This document shows, piece after piece, positions 8,145 through 16,647 of a stretch of DNA of 64,000 nt. A model generated the notes under the pieces. It searched no databases, had not been told where the DNA came from, and saw only the letters and a list, made by a program, of their open reading frames with translations. The position numbers were made by a program, and so were the translations under genes. The stretch comes from Alphaproteobacteria bacterium (GTDB lineage Bacteria > Pseudomonadota > Alphaproteobacteria > Caulobacterales > Caulobacteraceae). Location: contig JAHJME010000034.1 of assembly GCA_018821435.1 (NCBI GenBank), positions 20,662-84,661 on the forward strand, in the 5' to 3' direction. The first letter of the stretch is position 1; every line of letters starts with the position of its first letter.

Positions 8145-8258
8145 AGCGCCCCCTCCACCCTTCGGGTCCCCCTCCCCCGCTTCGCAGGGGAGGTACGTTC
8201 AACGCGAACCTCCCCCGTTCACGGGGGAGGGGGACCACGAAGTGGTGGAGGGGGCGCT
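8145..8258. repeat. Nested inverted-repeat (REP/BIME-like) element between ruvA and ruvB
   Basis: The outer arms are AGCGCCCCCTCCACC (8145-8159) and its complement (8244-8258). The inner arms are GGTCCCCCTCCCCCG (8165-8179) and its complement (8222-8236). A further GGGGAGGT/ACCTCCCC pair lies within. The element is non-coding and nearly fills the ruvA-ruvB gap. The architecture resembles dispersed palindromic repeats; whether copies exist elsewhere in the genome cannot be seen here. Confidence 0.75.
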
Positions 8259-8284
8259 GACGCCGCACGGCGCTTGGTGGCCCC

Positions 8285-9310
8285 ATGACCCGCATCATCT
8301 CCGGCGAACCCCAGCCGTTCGAGCCCGCCGACAAGGCGCTGCGGCCCCAGACGCTGGCCGAGTTCGTCGGCCAGGAGCAGGCCAAGGGGAACCTCCGCGT
8401 CTTCATCGAGGCCGCCAAACAGCGCGAGGAGGCCCTGGACCACGTGCTGCTGTTCGGGCCGCCCGGCCTGGGCAAGACCACCCTGGCCCAGATCGTCGCC
8501 CGCGAGCTGGGGGTGAACTTCCGCGCCACATCCGGCCCGGTGCTGGCCAAGGCCGGCGACCTGGCCGCCATCCTGACTAACCTCGAACCGCGCGACGTGC
8601 TGTTCATCGACGAGATCCACCGCCTGCCGGCCAACGTCGAGGAGATCCTCTACCCGGCGATGGAGGACCACGTCCTGGACCTGGTGATCGGCGAGGGGCC
8701 GTCGGCGCGTTCGATCCGCATCGATCTGGCGCCCTTCACCCTGGTGGCGGCGACCACGCGGGCGGGCCTGCTGGCCACGCCGCTGCGCGACCGGTTCGGC
8801 ATTCCGATCCGCCTGGAGTTCTACACCCACGCCGAGCTGCAGAAGGTGCTGCTGGGGGCGTCGGTGAAGATGGGGACCAACCTGTCGCCCGACGGCGCCG
8901 CCGAGATCGCCACCCGCGCCCGGGGCACGCCCCGCGTGGCCGGCCGCCTGCTGCGCCGGGTCCGCGACTTCGCCCTGGCCGACGGCGCCGAGGTGATCGA
9001 CCGCAAGGCCGCCGCCTCGGCCCTGGCCCGCCTGGACGTGGACGAGCACGGCCTGGACGCCCTGGACCGCCGCTACCTGCGCGCCCTGATCGAGAACTAC
9101 GCCGGCGGCCCGGCGGGGGTTGAGACCCTGGCCTATGCGATCGCCGAGGCTCGCGACGCGGTCGAGGACGTGATCGAGCCGTTCCTGCTGCAGCAGGGCT
9201 TCATCCAGCGCACCCCGCGCGGCCGCATGGCCTGCGCGAAGGCCTACGCGCACCTGGGCCTGATCGCGCCCAGGACCATCCCCACCGGCGGCGGGGACCT
9301 GTTCGAATGA
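8285..9310 (+). CDS. ruvB: Holliday junction branch migration DNA helicase RuvB
   Basis: 341 aa AAA+ ATPase of standard length. Walker A GPPGLGKT at 58-65; Walker B VLFIDE ending at 109 followed by IHRL; sensor 1 region (LVAATTRAGLLATPLRDRFG, with the arginine finger in RDRFG). The C-terminal winged helix ends in ..LGLIAPRTIPTGGGDLFE. Hexameric rings flank RuvA and pump DNA through the junction. The stop overlaps the next gene's start (ATGA at 9307-9310), so translation of ybgC is probably coupled. Confidence 0.98.
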   Translation: MTRIISGEPQPFEPADKALRPQTLAEFVGQEQAKGNLRVFIEAAKQREEALDHVLLFGPPGLGKTTLAQIVARELGVNFRATSGPVLAKAGDLAAILTNLEPRDVLFIDEIHRLPANVEEILYPAMEDHVLDLVIGEGPSARSIRIDLAPFTLVAATTRAGLLATPLRDRFGIPIRLEFYTHAELQKVLLGASVKMGTNLSPDGAAEIATRARGTPRVAGRLLRRVRDFALADGAEVIDRKAAASALARLDVDEHGLDALDRRYLRALIENYAGGPAGVETLAYAIAEARDAVEDVIEPFLLQQGFIQRTPRGRMACAKAYAHLGLIAPRTIPTGGGDLFE

Positions 9311-9759
9311 GCGGACCGCCCGAACCCTCCGCCGGCTGGCTGGACGGCCGCGAGCATCAGTTGCCGGTGCGCATCTACTACGAGGACACCGACTTCACCG
9401 GCATGGTCTACCACGCCAACTACCTGCGCTATTTCGAGCGGGGGCGGAGCGACTTCTTCCGGGTGGTGGGGATCAGCCACACCGCCCTGCTGGACCTGCC
9501 GGAGCCGACGGCGTTCACGATCGTCCGCATCGAATTGGACTACAAGCGCGCCGCCCGCGTGGACGACGCCCTGCTGGTGCGCACCACCTATGACGACGTG
9601 AAGGGCGCCCGCCTGCTGGTCAGCCAGCGCATCACCCGCGGGGACGAGCTGATCGCCCAGGCCACGGTCCAGGCGGTCTGCATCGACATGAAGGGCCGGG
9701 CCATCAGGCCCCCGCGCGACATGGTCGATCTGCTCAGGCCCTACTTCAGCACGCCATAA
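9307..9759 (+). CDS. ybgC: Tol-Pal-associated acyl-CoA thioesterase YbgC
   Basis: 150 aa hotdog-fold 4-hydroxybenzoyl-CoA-thioesterase type. The active-site segment YYEDTDFTGMVYHANYLRYF covers residues 24-43, with D29 matching the catalytic Asp of E. coli YbgC. The family hydrolyses short- to medium-chain acyl-CoA in the cytoplasm and is usually the first gene of the tol-pal cluster, as here. It starts inside the ruvB stop (ATGA). tolQ begins 51 bases downstream, preceded by AGGAG. Confidence 0.93.
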   Translation: MSGPPEPSAGWLDGREHQLPVRIYYEDTDFTGMVYHANYLRYFERGRSDFFRVVGISHTALLDLPEPTAFTIVRIELDYKRAARVDDALLVRTTYDDVKGARLLVSQRITRGDELIAQATVQAVCIDMKGRAIRPPRDMVDLLRPYFSTP

Positions 9760-9810
9760 GATCGCCACCGACAGCCGTCACCCACGACCGGACACACTAC
9801 AGGAGACAAG

Positions 9811-10512
9811 ATGGACCCGGCCGCCGCCGTCACGCCCGAGAGTTTCGACCTACTCAGCATCTTCGTCCGCGCCGATTGGGTCGTGAAGCTGGTGATGATC
9901 GGGCTGGCGATCTCGTCCCTGTGGTCCTGGACCATCATCCTGGACAAGGCGTTCCGCTTCGCCGCCCTGAACCGCGAGGCCAACACATTCGAGGATCAGG
10001 TCGCCTCGGGCCAGAGCCTGGAGGACGTCGCCGCCGCCGCCGGCGAGCGCCCCGCCCACGCCCTGCCCCGCATGCTGCAGGGCGCGCTGAAGGAATGGCG
10101 CGAGGCCCGGCTGAAAGGTCCCGCCACCGAGGGCCAGATCGCCTTCCTGATCCAGCGCATCGACCGCCACCTCGACGCCACCATCGCCCGCGAGAGCGCC
10201 CGCGTGGAAACCGGCCTGGGCGTCCTGGCCATCGTCGCCACCGCGTCGCCTTTCGTGGGGCTGTTCGGCACGGTCTGGGGTATCATGGGGTCGTTCCAGG
10301 CGATCGCCATCCAGAAGAACACCTCCCTGGCCATCGTCGCCCCGTCGATCGCCGAAGCCCTCCTGGCCACCGCCATCGGCCTCGCCGCCGCCATCCCGGC
10401 TTACATCTTCTACAACGCGTACTCGACGGCTGCGGGCAAGTACGCCGGCCGGCTCGAGAGCTTCGCCGACGACCTCTCCACCGCGATCCAGCGTCGCCTG
10501 GCGGGGAGCTGA
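9811..10512 (+). CDS. tolQ: Tol-Pal system inner-membrane protein TolQ
   Basis: 233 aa, ExbB/TolQ/MotA proton-channel family. The first membrane span is near residues 22-42 (WVVKLVMIGLAISSLWSWTI), followed by a cytoplasmic loop, then two spans within about 135-200 (ETGLGVLAIVATASPFVGLFG...; SLAIVAPSIAEALLATAIGLAAAIPAY). TolQ with TolR converts the proton gradient into motion of TolA during outer-membrane constriction. First of tolQRAB-pal-cpoB; AGGAG precedes the ATG. tolR follows after 3 bases. Confidence 0.97.
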   Translation: MDPAAAVTPESFDLLSIFVRADWVVKLVMIGLAISSLWSWTIILDKAFRFAALNREANTFEDQVASGQSLEDVAAAAGERPAHALPRMLQGALKEWREARLKGPATEGQIAFLIQRIDRHLDATIARESARVETGLGVLAIVATASPFVGLFGTVWGIMGSFQAIAIQKNTSLAIVAPSIAEALLATAIGLAAAIPAYIFYNAYSTAAGKYAGRLESFADDLSTAIQRRLAGS

Positions 10513-10515
10513 GCG

Positions 10516-11001
10516 ATGGCGCTATCGGCCAACGACGCCTTCGCGGCCGGGGGCGGCCGGCGCCGGCGACGCCGCCCCCGGCGCGGCGCCCTGAGCGAGA
10601 TCAACGTGACCCCGCTGGTCGACGTGATGCTGGTGCTGCTGATCATCTTCATGATCTCCGCGCCCCTGCTGACCGCCGGCGTGCCCGTCGAGCTGCCCAA
10701 GACCGAAGCCGGCGCGATGCAGGACGTGCCTGACCCGATCACCATCTCGATCCGCGCCGACGGCCGCCTGTACGTGGGTGACAACGAGGTCCCCTTCGCC
10801 AACCTGTCCCCGCGTCTCAAGGAGATGGCGTCGGACAGCACGCGGCCGATCTATGTGCGCGCCGACGGCAAGGCCAGCTACGAGATCGTCGCCCGGGTGA
10901 TGGCCTCGCTGTCCACGTCCGGCTTCACCTCGATCAACCTGATCACCGAGACCGGCGGCCCGTCGTCCGGCGCCGCCGACAAGGAGGAGGCCGCGCCGTG
11001 A
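10516..11001 (+). CDS. tolR: Tol-Pal system protein TolR
   Basis: 161 aa ExbD/TolR protein. The N-terminus is unusually basic (RRRRRRPRR, residues 15-23), followed by SEINVTPLVDVMLVLLIIFM with D36 in the membrane span, the expected proton-carrying Asp. The periplasmic domain follows (residues 55-150). It forms the TolQ-TolR motor. Its stop overlaps the tolA start (10998-11001, GTGA). Confidence 0.96.
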   Translation: MALSANDAFAAGGGRRRRRRPRRGALSEINVTPLVDVMLVLLIIFMISAPLLTAGVPVELPKTEAGAMQDVPDPITISIRADGRLYVGDNEVPFANLSPRLKEMASDSTRPIYVRADGKASYEIVARVMASLSTSGFTSINLITETGGPSSGAADKEEAAP

Positions 11002-11795
11002 GCCGGGCCAGCGCCAGGCGCATAGAGGTCTCTCCGGCCGCGCTGGGCTCCGTTGGGCTGCACGTCGCCGTGGCCGCCGCCTTCATGATCACCTGGGGCG
11101 CCCGCGACCTGAAGGTGGGCTCGGTCGTGCCGGTGACCATCGTCTCCAGCGCCCCCGACACCGACACCCGCCCCGCCGTCCAGGGCCCCGAGGTCCAGGA
11201 GGCCGCGACCGAAGCGCCGGTGGCCGAGGCGCCGCCCGAACCCGCGCCGCCGCCACCCACGCCAGCCCCGCCGCCTCCGACGCCGAAGGCCGCGCCCACC
11301 CCGACGCCCAAGGCGCCCACGCCCGTGGCGAAGACCCCGGCCAAGCCCACGCCCAAGAGCTTCGACCTCGACGCGCTGTCCGCCAGCCTGACCGCGCCCG
11401 CCCGCAACGCGCCGCAGCGGCCCTCCGCCGCCGCCAAGGGCCCGACCCGCGCCGAGACCGCCCCCGTCGCCCGACAGACCGCGGGAACCGGCCTCGCCGC
11501 TGGCGCCGCCATGCAGGGTCTGGCCGAGGAACTGCAGCGTCGCTGGAACCCCAACTGCGATGTCGAGGGGGGCCGCGACGTCGTCGTGCGCGTGCTGTTC
11601 ACCCTGGGCGTCGGCGGTCAGGTGGTCGGCGACGTCGCCAGCCAGATCCAGGGCGCCCGGAGCCCGGTGGCCCAGGCCGCCGCCGACCGCGCCGTCCGCG
11701 CCGTCTACGCCGCCGCGCCGTTCCGCGGCCTGCCCCGCGAATTCTATGGCGACCGGATCGCCGTCAATTTCAACGCCCGAGAGGCCTGCACCTGA
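10998..11795 (+). CDS. tolA: Tol-Pal system protein TolA
   Basis: 265 aa, GTG start overlapping the tolR stop. One membrane span lies at about 14-34 (AALGSVGLHVAVAAAFMITW). A Pro/Ala/Lys-rich extended region spans about 55-130 (repeated PPPTPAP, PTPKAPTP), and a C-terminal globular domain from about 170 (AMQGLAEELQRRWNPNCDVE) resembles TonB/TolA C-domains. TolA spans the periplasm to contact TolB/Pal. The linker is short and Pro-rich rather than the long helix of enterobacteria, which is common in this group. Confidence 0.93.
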   Translation: MSRASARRIEVSPAALGSVGLHVAVAAAFMITWGARDLKVGSVVPVTIVSSAPDTDTRPAVQGPEVQEAATEAPVAEAPPEPAPPPPTPAPPPPTPKAAPTPTPKAPTPVAKTPAKPTPKSFDLDALSASLTAPARNAPQRPSAAAKGPTRAETAPVARQTAGTGLAAGAAMQGLAEELQRRWNPNCDVEGGRDVVVRVLFTLGVGGQVVGDVASQIQGARSPVAQAAADRAVRAVYAAAPFRGLPREFYGDRIAVNFNAREACT

Positions 11796-13114
11796 TGACC
11801 CAAGCCCGGAGCCTTCCGAGCCGGATGACGGCCCTGCTCTTCACGCTGCTCTGCGCGGTGACCGCCCTGGCGGTCGCCCCGCCGGCCCGCGCCGAGATCG
11901 AGGTCAACGTCAATCGCGGCGACGTCCAGCCCCTGCCCATCGCAGTGCCGGCGTTCGGCGGCGGCCAGGTGGGCGCCGACATCAGCCAGGTGATCTCGGC
12001 CAACCTCCAGCGCTCGGGCCTGTTCCGGCCGCTGGACCCGAACAGCTTCGTCGAGAAGGGCCTGACCGCCAGCGTCCAGCCCCGCTTCCCCGACTGGAAG
12101 ACGATCAACGCCCAGGCCCTGGTGAACGGCACGGTCACCGTCGAGGGCGGCAAGCTGCGGGTCGACTTCCGCCTCTGGGACGTCTTCGCCGAGCAGCAGC
12201 TCCTGGGCCTGCAGTTCACCGCCAGCCCCGAGAGCTGGCGCAAGGTGGCGCACAAGATCTCCGACGCCGTCTACGAGCGGCTGACCGGCGAGAAGGGCTA
12301 CTTCGACACCCGCGTGGTGTTCGTCGCCGAGAGCGGCGGGCGCGGCAAGGTCATCAAGCGCCTGGCGATCATGGATCAGGACGGGGCCAACCCCAGCTAC
12401 CTCACCGCCGGCGACAGCATCGTCATGACCCCCCGGTTCTCCTCGAACAGCCAGGAGATCACCTACATGTCGCTGCGGCCCGACAGCTCCACCGTCTATC
12501 TCTTCAACCTGGAAACCGGCCGGCGCGAGAGCCTCGGCACCTTCCAGGGCATGGTGTTCTCGCCCCGCTTCTCGCCGGACGGCGGCAAGGTCGTCTTCTC
12601 CAACGAGCGGGGCGGCAACAGCGACATCTATGTGATGAACCTGGCCAGCCGCACGTCGACGCGGCTGACCACCGACCCGGCGATCGACACCTCCGGCTCG
12701 TTCTCGCCGGACGGCGCGAAGATCGTCTTCAACTCGGACCGGGCCGGTTCGCCGCAGCTCTATGTCATGGGCGCCGACGGGTCGGGCGCGCGTCGGATCT
12801 CCAACGGCGGCGGCCGCTATACGACGCCGGTCTGGAGCCCGACCGGCGAATTCATCGCCTTCACCAAGCAGACCGGCGGCGAGTTCCACATCGGCGTCAT
12901 GCGACCGGACGGGTCCGACGAGCGCCTGTTGACCTCCAGCTACCTGGACGAGGGCCCCACCTGGGCCCCCAACGGCCGGGTTCTTATGTTCTCGCGTGAA
13001 ACCCCAGGCGGCTCCCCCAAGTTATGGAGTGTGGATGTCACGGGGCGAATCCTTCAGCCGATGCCTTACCCTGGTGCAGGGTCGGACCCGGCCTGGTCGC
13101 CTTTGCTTAACTAG
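11795..13114 (+). CDS. tolB: Tol-Pal system periplasmic protein TolB
   Basis: 439 aa with a signal peptide (cleavage about residue 33 after PPARA). The N-terminal alpha/beta domain (30-165) is followed by a six-bladed propeller with recurring SPDG-type blades (FSPRFSPDGGKVVFSNERGG, SFSPDGAKIVFNSDRAG, WSPTGEFIAFTKQTGG). TolB binds Pal and TolA in the periplasm. It starts one base from the end of tolA (ATGA-type junction). pal follows after 68 bases with its own AGGAG. Confidence 0.97.
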   Translation: MTQARSLPSRMTALLFTLLCAVTALAVAPPARAEIEVNVNRGDVQPLPIAVPAFGGGQVGADISQVISANLQRSGLFRPLDPNSFVEKGLTASVQPRFPDWKTINAQALVNGTVTVEGGKLRVDFRLWDVFAEQQLLGLQFTASPESWRKVAHKISDAVYERLTGEKGYFDTRVVFVAESGGRGKVIKRLAIMDQDGANPSYLTAGDSIVMTPRFSSNSQEITYMSLRPDSSTVYLFNLETGRRESLGTFQGMVFSPRFSPDGGKVVFSNERGGNSDIYVMNLASRTSTRLTTDPAIDTSGSFSPDGAKIVFNSDRAGSPQLYVMGADGSGARRISNGGGRYTTPVWSPTGEFIAFTKQTGGEFHIGVMRPDGSDERLLTSSYLDEGPTWAPNGRVLMFSRETPGGSPKLWSVDVTGRILQPMPYPGAGSDPAWSPLLN

Positions 13115-13182
13115 ACTTGCGCCGTAATACCGCCCGATAGACCCTGCAAATGATTTGCAACTCAACGAACGAGGAGACGTAC

Positions 13183-13749
13183 ATGATGGTCCGCAGCTTC
13201 ACCGGGAGCACCGTCCTGCGCCTGGCCCTCGTCGCCACGGCCGCCTGCTCGCTCGCGGCGTGCCAAAGCAAGCCCAAGCCCACCTATCCGACGCAAACGC
13301 CGTCCGGCCCCACCGCGCCGCCGTCCACGCCGCTGCCGCCTTCCACCGGCCCGGTGACCGGCCAGCCCGTCGGCGCCCTGCCCGGCTCGGCCCAGGACTT
13401 CGTCGTCAACGTCGGCGACCGCGTCTACTTCGACACCGACAGCCATGACGTCCGCGAGGACGCCCGTCCGCTGCTCTCGGCCCAGAGCGAATGGCTGCGC
13501 CGCTATCCCAGCGTCGTCGTCCGCATCGAAGGCAACGCCGACGAACGCGGCACGCGGGAATACAACCTGGCCCTGGGCGCCCGCCGCGCCAATTCGGTGC
13601 GCGACTTCCTGGTCAGCCAGGGCGTCACCGCCGGCCGCATCTCCACCATCTCGTTCGGCAAGGAATCGCCGATCGACACCGGCAGCGGCGAAGAGTCCTG
13701 GCAGAAGAACCGCAACGCGCGGACCGCCATCGTCTCCGGCGCGCGCTAG
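13183..13749 (+). CDS. pal: Peptidoglycan-associated lipoprotein Pal
   Basis: 188 aa from ATG 13183, chosen because GAGGAG lies 6 bases upstream and a lipoprotein signal starts there; an upstream in-frame ATG at 13150 lacks both. Lipobox LAAC with C27. A Pro/Thr-rich tether (30-65) leads to an OmpA-C domain with NADERGTREYNLALGARRAN, the diaminopimelate/peptidoglycan-binding segment. Pal tethers the outer membrane to the wall and is essential in Caulobacter. Confidence 0.97.
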   Translation: MMVRSFTGSTVLRLALVATAACSLAACQSKPKPTYPTQTPSGPTAPPSTPLPPSTGPVTGQPVGALPGSAQDFVVNVGDRVYFDTDSHDVREDARPLLSAQSEWLRRYPSVVVRIEGNADERGTREYNLALGARRANSVRDFLVSQGVTAGRISTISFGKESPIDTGSGEESWQKNRNARTAIVSGAR

Positions 13750-13755
13750 GCCTTC

Positions 13756-14616
13756 ATGCGCGCACGACGCCTACCCGTGATGTTGCTGGCGCTGGCTGTC
13801 CTTGGGACGGCCGGCCCGGCGATGTCGCAGACGCCCCTGCCGCCGGTGGATCAGCCGGACCCGCTGGACGCCCGCGACGCCAAGCGCGTCGAGCGGATGG
13901 AGAAGGTGGTGCGCGAGCTGCGCGCCATCGTCTTCCAGCTGCGCGACAGCGGTAAGCCCGTGGTCGTGCAGCCGGCGGATACCGATGCGCGAATGGCCGA
14001 GATGGCCGACAAGCTGAACGACCTGGAGTCGACCCTGCGCGGTCTCAACGGTTCGCTGGAAGGCGTCACCCGCGACGCCGACCTGGCCAAGCGCGAGAAC
14101 ACCGCGCTGAAGACCCAGATCCAGACCCTGAACGACCGCCTGGCCGCGCTGGAAGGCAAGGTCGCCGCCGTCCAGGCGCCGCCGCCCGCCGACACCCTGG
14201 GCGGCGCCGCGCCCACCGCCCCCGCCGGCGACCCGGCCAAGGACTTCACCCAGGCCCGGCAACTGATGCTGGCCGGTGACTACGACGCCGCCGAAAACGC
14301 CTTCGCCAACTACGTCGAGATCTATCCCGACGCGCCCCGGACCGCCGAGGCCCGCTACTGGCTGGGCAAGACCCTGAGCGTGCGCGGCGCCCACGCCAAC
14401 GCGGCCCAGGCCTATATCGGCGCGATCCGGGGCTGGCCCCAGACCACCTGGGCGCCCGACGCGGTGGTCGAACTGGCCCGCTCGCTGGTGGCCCTGAAGA
14501 AGCCCACCGACGCCTGCCAGACCCTCGCGGAGTTCACACGCCGCTATCCCAAGGCCCCGGCTCCCATCGCCAGCCGCGCGGCCGCCACCCGCACCCAGGC
14601 CAAGTGCGCGGCCTAG
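13756..14616 (+). CDS. cpoB: Tol-Pal coordinator CpoB (YbgF)
   Basis: 286 aa. Signal peptide (MRARRLPVMLLALAVLGTAG..AMSQ). A coiled-coil segment (about 40-135, ERMEKVVRELRAIVFQLRDS and LESTLRGLNGSL) is followed by an Ala/Pro linker. C-terminal TPRs span about 165-280 (FTQARQLMLAGDYDAAENAF, AEARYWLGKTLSVRGAHANA). CpoB links Tol-Pal activity with peptidoglycan synthesis at division. Six bases separate it from pal; the tilS start lies inside its 3' end. Confidence 0.94.
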   Translation: MRARRLPVMLLALAVLGTAGPAMSQTPLPPVDQPDPLDARDAKRVERMEKVVRELRAIVFQLRDSGKPVVVQPADTDARMAEMADKLNDLESTLRGLNGSLEGVTRDADLAKRENTALKTQIQTLNDRLAALEGKVAAVQAPPPADTLGGAAPTAPAGDPAKDFTQARQLMLAGDYDAAENAFANYVEIYPDAPRTAEARYWLGKTLSVRGAHANAAQAYIGAIRGWPQTTWAPDAVVELARSLVALKKPTDACQTLAEFTRRYPKAPAPIASRAAATRTQAKCAA

Positions 14617-15800
14617 AGGCGGCCGCCCGCCAAGCCTTCGACCACCACCTTCGACGTGACAGCCGCCGCCCCCTCGCCGTGGGGCTTTCAGGCGGCGGGG
14701 ACTCCGTCGCGCTGACCCTGATCGCCGACGCCTGGGCGCGCGAAGCCGGGCGTGAGCTGATCCTGCTCACGGTCGACCACGGCCTGCAGGCCGGCAGCGC
14801 CGTCTGGACCGACGCCTGCGCGACAACCGCCCAGCGCCTGGGCCACCCCTTCCGCGCGCTGACCTGGACCGGCGACAAGCCCAGGACCGGCCTGCCCGCC
14901 GCCGCCCGCCTGGCCCGTCATCGCCTGCTGGCCGACGCCGCCCGCGACGCCGGGGCGTCGGTGATCCTGCTGGGCCACACCGCCGACGACATCGCCGAGG
15001 CCGCCGCCATGCGCGCCGCCGGCGCCACGACCCCCGACCCACGCGGCTGGTCGCCGTCGCCCGTCTGGCCGGAGGGCCGGGGCCTGTTCCTGTTGCGGCC
15101 GCTGCTCTCCGCGCGGCGGGCCGAGCTGCGCGACTGGCTCACGGCGCGGGGCGAGAGCTGGATCGACGACCCGGCAAACGCCGACCCCCGCTATGCCCGC
15201 AGCCGCGCCCGCCTGGCCGGCGCGCCACCGCCGGCCCAGGCTCGGCCCGAACCCGCCCTGGAGCTGGCCGAGCAGATCAGCGAACAGGCCGGCGTCATAT
15301 CCATCGCCCGCGCCGCGTTTCAGGCCGCGCCGGCCAGCGCGGCGCACCGCTTCGTGGCCCTGGCCTCGGTGTGCGCGGGGGGCGGCGAGCGCCTGCCGGC
15401 CTCGGCAAGGGTCGCGCGCGCCGCCGATGCGCTTCGGCGTTCGAAGCCGTTCGTGGCCACCCTGGCCGGCGCCCGCATCGACGCCGACGCCACGACGATC
15501 CACGTCTTCCGCGAAGCCGGCGAGGTCGCGCGCGGCGGCCTCGCGCCGCTGCATCCGCCGGGCGTCTGGGACGGCCGCTTCGAGATCCTGGAGGGTCCGG
15601 AAGTTCGTCGCTTGGCCGGTCTCACCCGCCGCTTGCCGCCGGCCCAGCAGGCGTCGCTGCGGGACATCCCGGCCGCCGCGCGCGGCGCGCTGCCGGCCCA
15701 GGTCGGCGGCGAGGGCGCGGTCAGCCTGGCCCCGCTCGACAGCCTGGTCGGCGCGCGGCTACGCGCCGCCGCGGGCCTGGTTCAGCGCGAGCCGGCCTGA
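14604..15800 (+). CDS. tilS: tRNA(Ile)-lysidine synthase TilS
   Basis: 398 aa with a GTG start 13 bases inside the cpoB 3' end. The PP-loop ATP motif SGGGDS is at residues 29-34, followed by LLTVDHGLQAGS and LLGHTADDIAEA. TilS makes lysidine at the wobble base of tRNA-Ile(CAU), an essential step. The C-terminal region is diverged and Ala-rich. In many Alphaproteobacteria ftsH follows tilS; here a minus-strand hydrolase converges and overlaps by 19 bases, so the usual order is broken. Confidence 0.95.
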   Translation: MRGLEAAARQAFDHHLRRDSRRPLAVGLSGGGDSVALTLIADAWAREAGRELILLTVDHGLQAGSAVWTDACATTAQRLGHPFRALTWTGDKPRTGLPAAARLARHRLLADAARDAGASVILLGHTADDIAEAAAMRAAGATTPDPRGWSPSPVWPEGRGLFLLRPLLSARRAELRDWLTARGESWIDDPANADPRYARSRARLAGAPPPAQARPEPALELAEQISEQAGVISIARAAFQAAPASAAHRFVALASVCAGGGERLPASARVARAADALRRSKPFVATLAGARIDADATTIHVFREAGEVARGGLAPLHPPGVWDGRFEILEGPEVRRLAGLTRRLPPAQQASLRDIPAAARGALPAQVGGEGAVSLAPLDSLVGARLRAAAGLVQREPA

Positions 15801-16645
15801 AGCACCTGCTCGACGCCGCGCACGATGGCGTCGGCATAGCGGGGGCCCAGCAGGTTGGCGTGGTTCGACGGCTCGACGTGCTCGATGAAGCCGGCGCGGG
15901 AGCTCTTCGCGGGCTTCTCCTGGATCGCCTTCAGCGGACCACGACCGCGATGCGGCCCCGCCGTTACCACCGCGACGGGCAGGTCGACGGGCAGCTCGAC
16001 GGCGCCCGCCATCCGCGAGGTCTCGGGCCACTGGATCACCTCGGCCGCCGCGCCATGCGCATGCGACGCCGAGCCATGGATGCGGCGCTTCTCGGCGCCT
16101 GCCTGGCCCGGCAGACCGATCATGTTGCCGCTGACCAGCGACACCGGAACCATCAGGCCCAGCTTCGCCCCATGGCTCACCACCTGCAGAAACCGGCCGA
16201 ATCCCCGGATCGCCGTGGCCCCGCCCGGCAGGCCGAAGACGTCCGGCGTCACCGCGTCCACCATCACCAGGCCGGCCAGCTCATGCTCCCGCTCCAGCGC
16301 GAACAGCCGGACCATCAGCCCGCCCATCGAATGCCCCACCAGCAGGATCGGCCCGCTCTCGCCCAGCGCGCGCAGCAATGCCTCCAGGTCGTCGTTGATC
16401 GCCCGACCGTCACGCGGCGCGGGCCCGGCGTCGGAATAGCCCAGGCCGGCGCGGTCGTAGGCCAGGCTGCGCAGCCCCCTGGCCGTCAGCTTCTCCTGCA
16501 CCACCGCCCAGTCCGAGGCGCAGCCGAACGCGCCGTGCTCGCAGACGATCAGCGGCGATGGGCCCGCGGCCAATCCGGCCCGCACGATCCGCAAGCGTCG
16601 GCCGCCGATGTCGACGGTCTCGCCTCTGTGCGCCACGCTCGCCAA
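15782..16645 (-). CDS. Alpha/beta hydrolase
   Basis: About 287 aa if translation starts at TTG 16645-16643; a GTG at 16636 is also possible. The longer upstream frame lies inside the aldo/keto reductase gene and is not supported. Motifs: oxyanion region CEHGAFG, nucleophile elbow GHSMGG, and a late His in SNHANLL. Cytoplasmic, no signal peptide. The family hydrolyses esters, lactones and related bonds; the substrate cannot be told. It follows the aldo/keto reductase almost directly, so it is probably second in that operon, and it converges on tilS with a 19-base overlap. Confidence 0.85.
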   Translation of the reverse strand: MASVAHRGETVDIGGRRLRIVRAGLAAGPSPLIVCEHGAFGCASDWAVVQEKLTARGLRSLAYDRAGLGYSDAGPAPRDGRAINDDLEALLRALGESGPILLVGHSMGGLMVRLFALEREHELAGLVMVDAVTPDVFGLPGGATAIRGFGRFLQVVSHGAKLGLMVPVSLVSGNMIGLPGQAGAEKRRIHGSASHAHGAAAEVIQWPETSRMAGAVELPVDLPVAVVTAGPHRGRGPLKAIQEKPAKSSRAGFIEHVEPSNHANLLGPRYADAIVRGVEQVLQAGSR

Positions 16646-16647
16646 CG

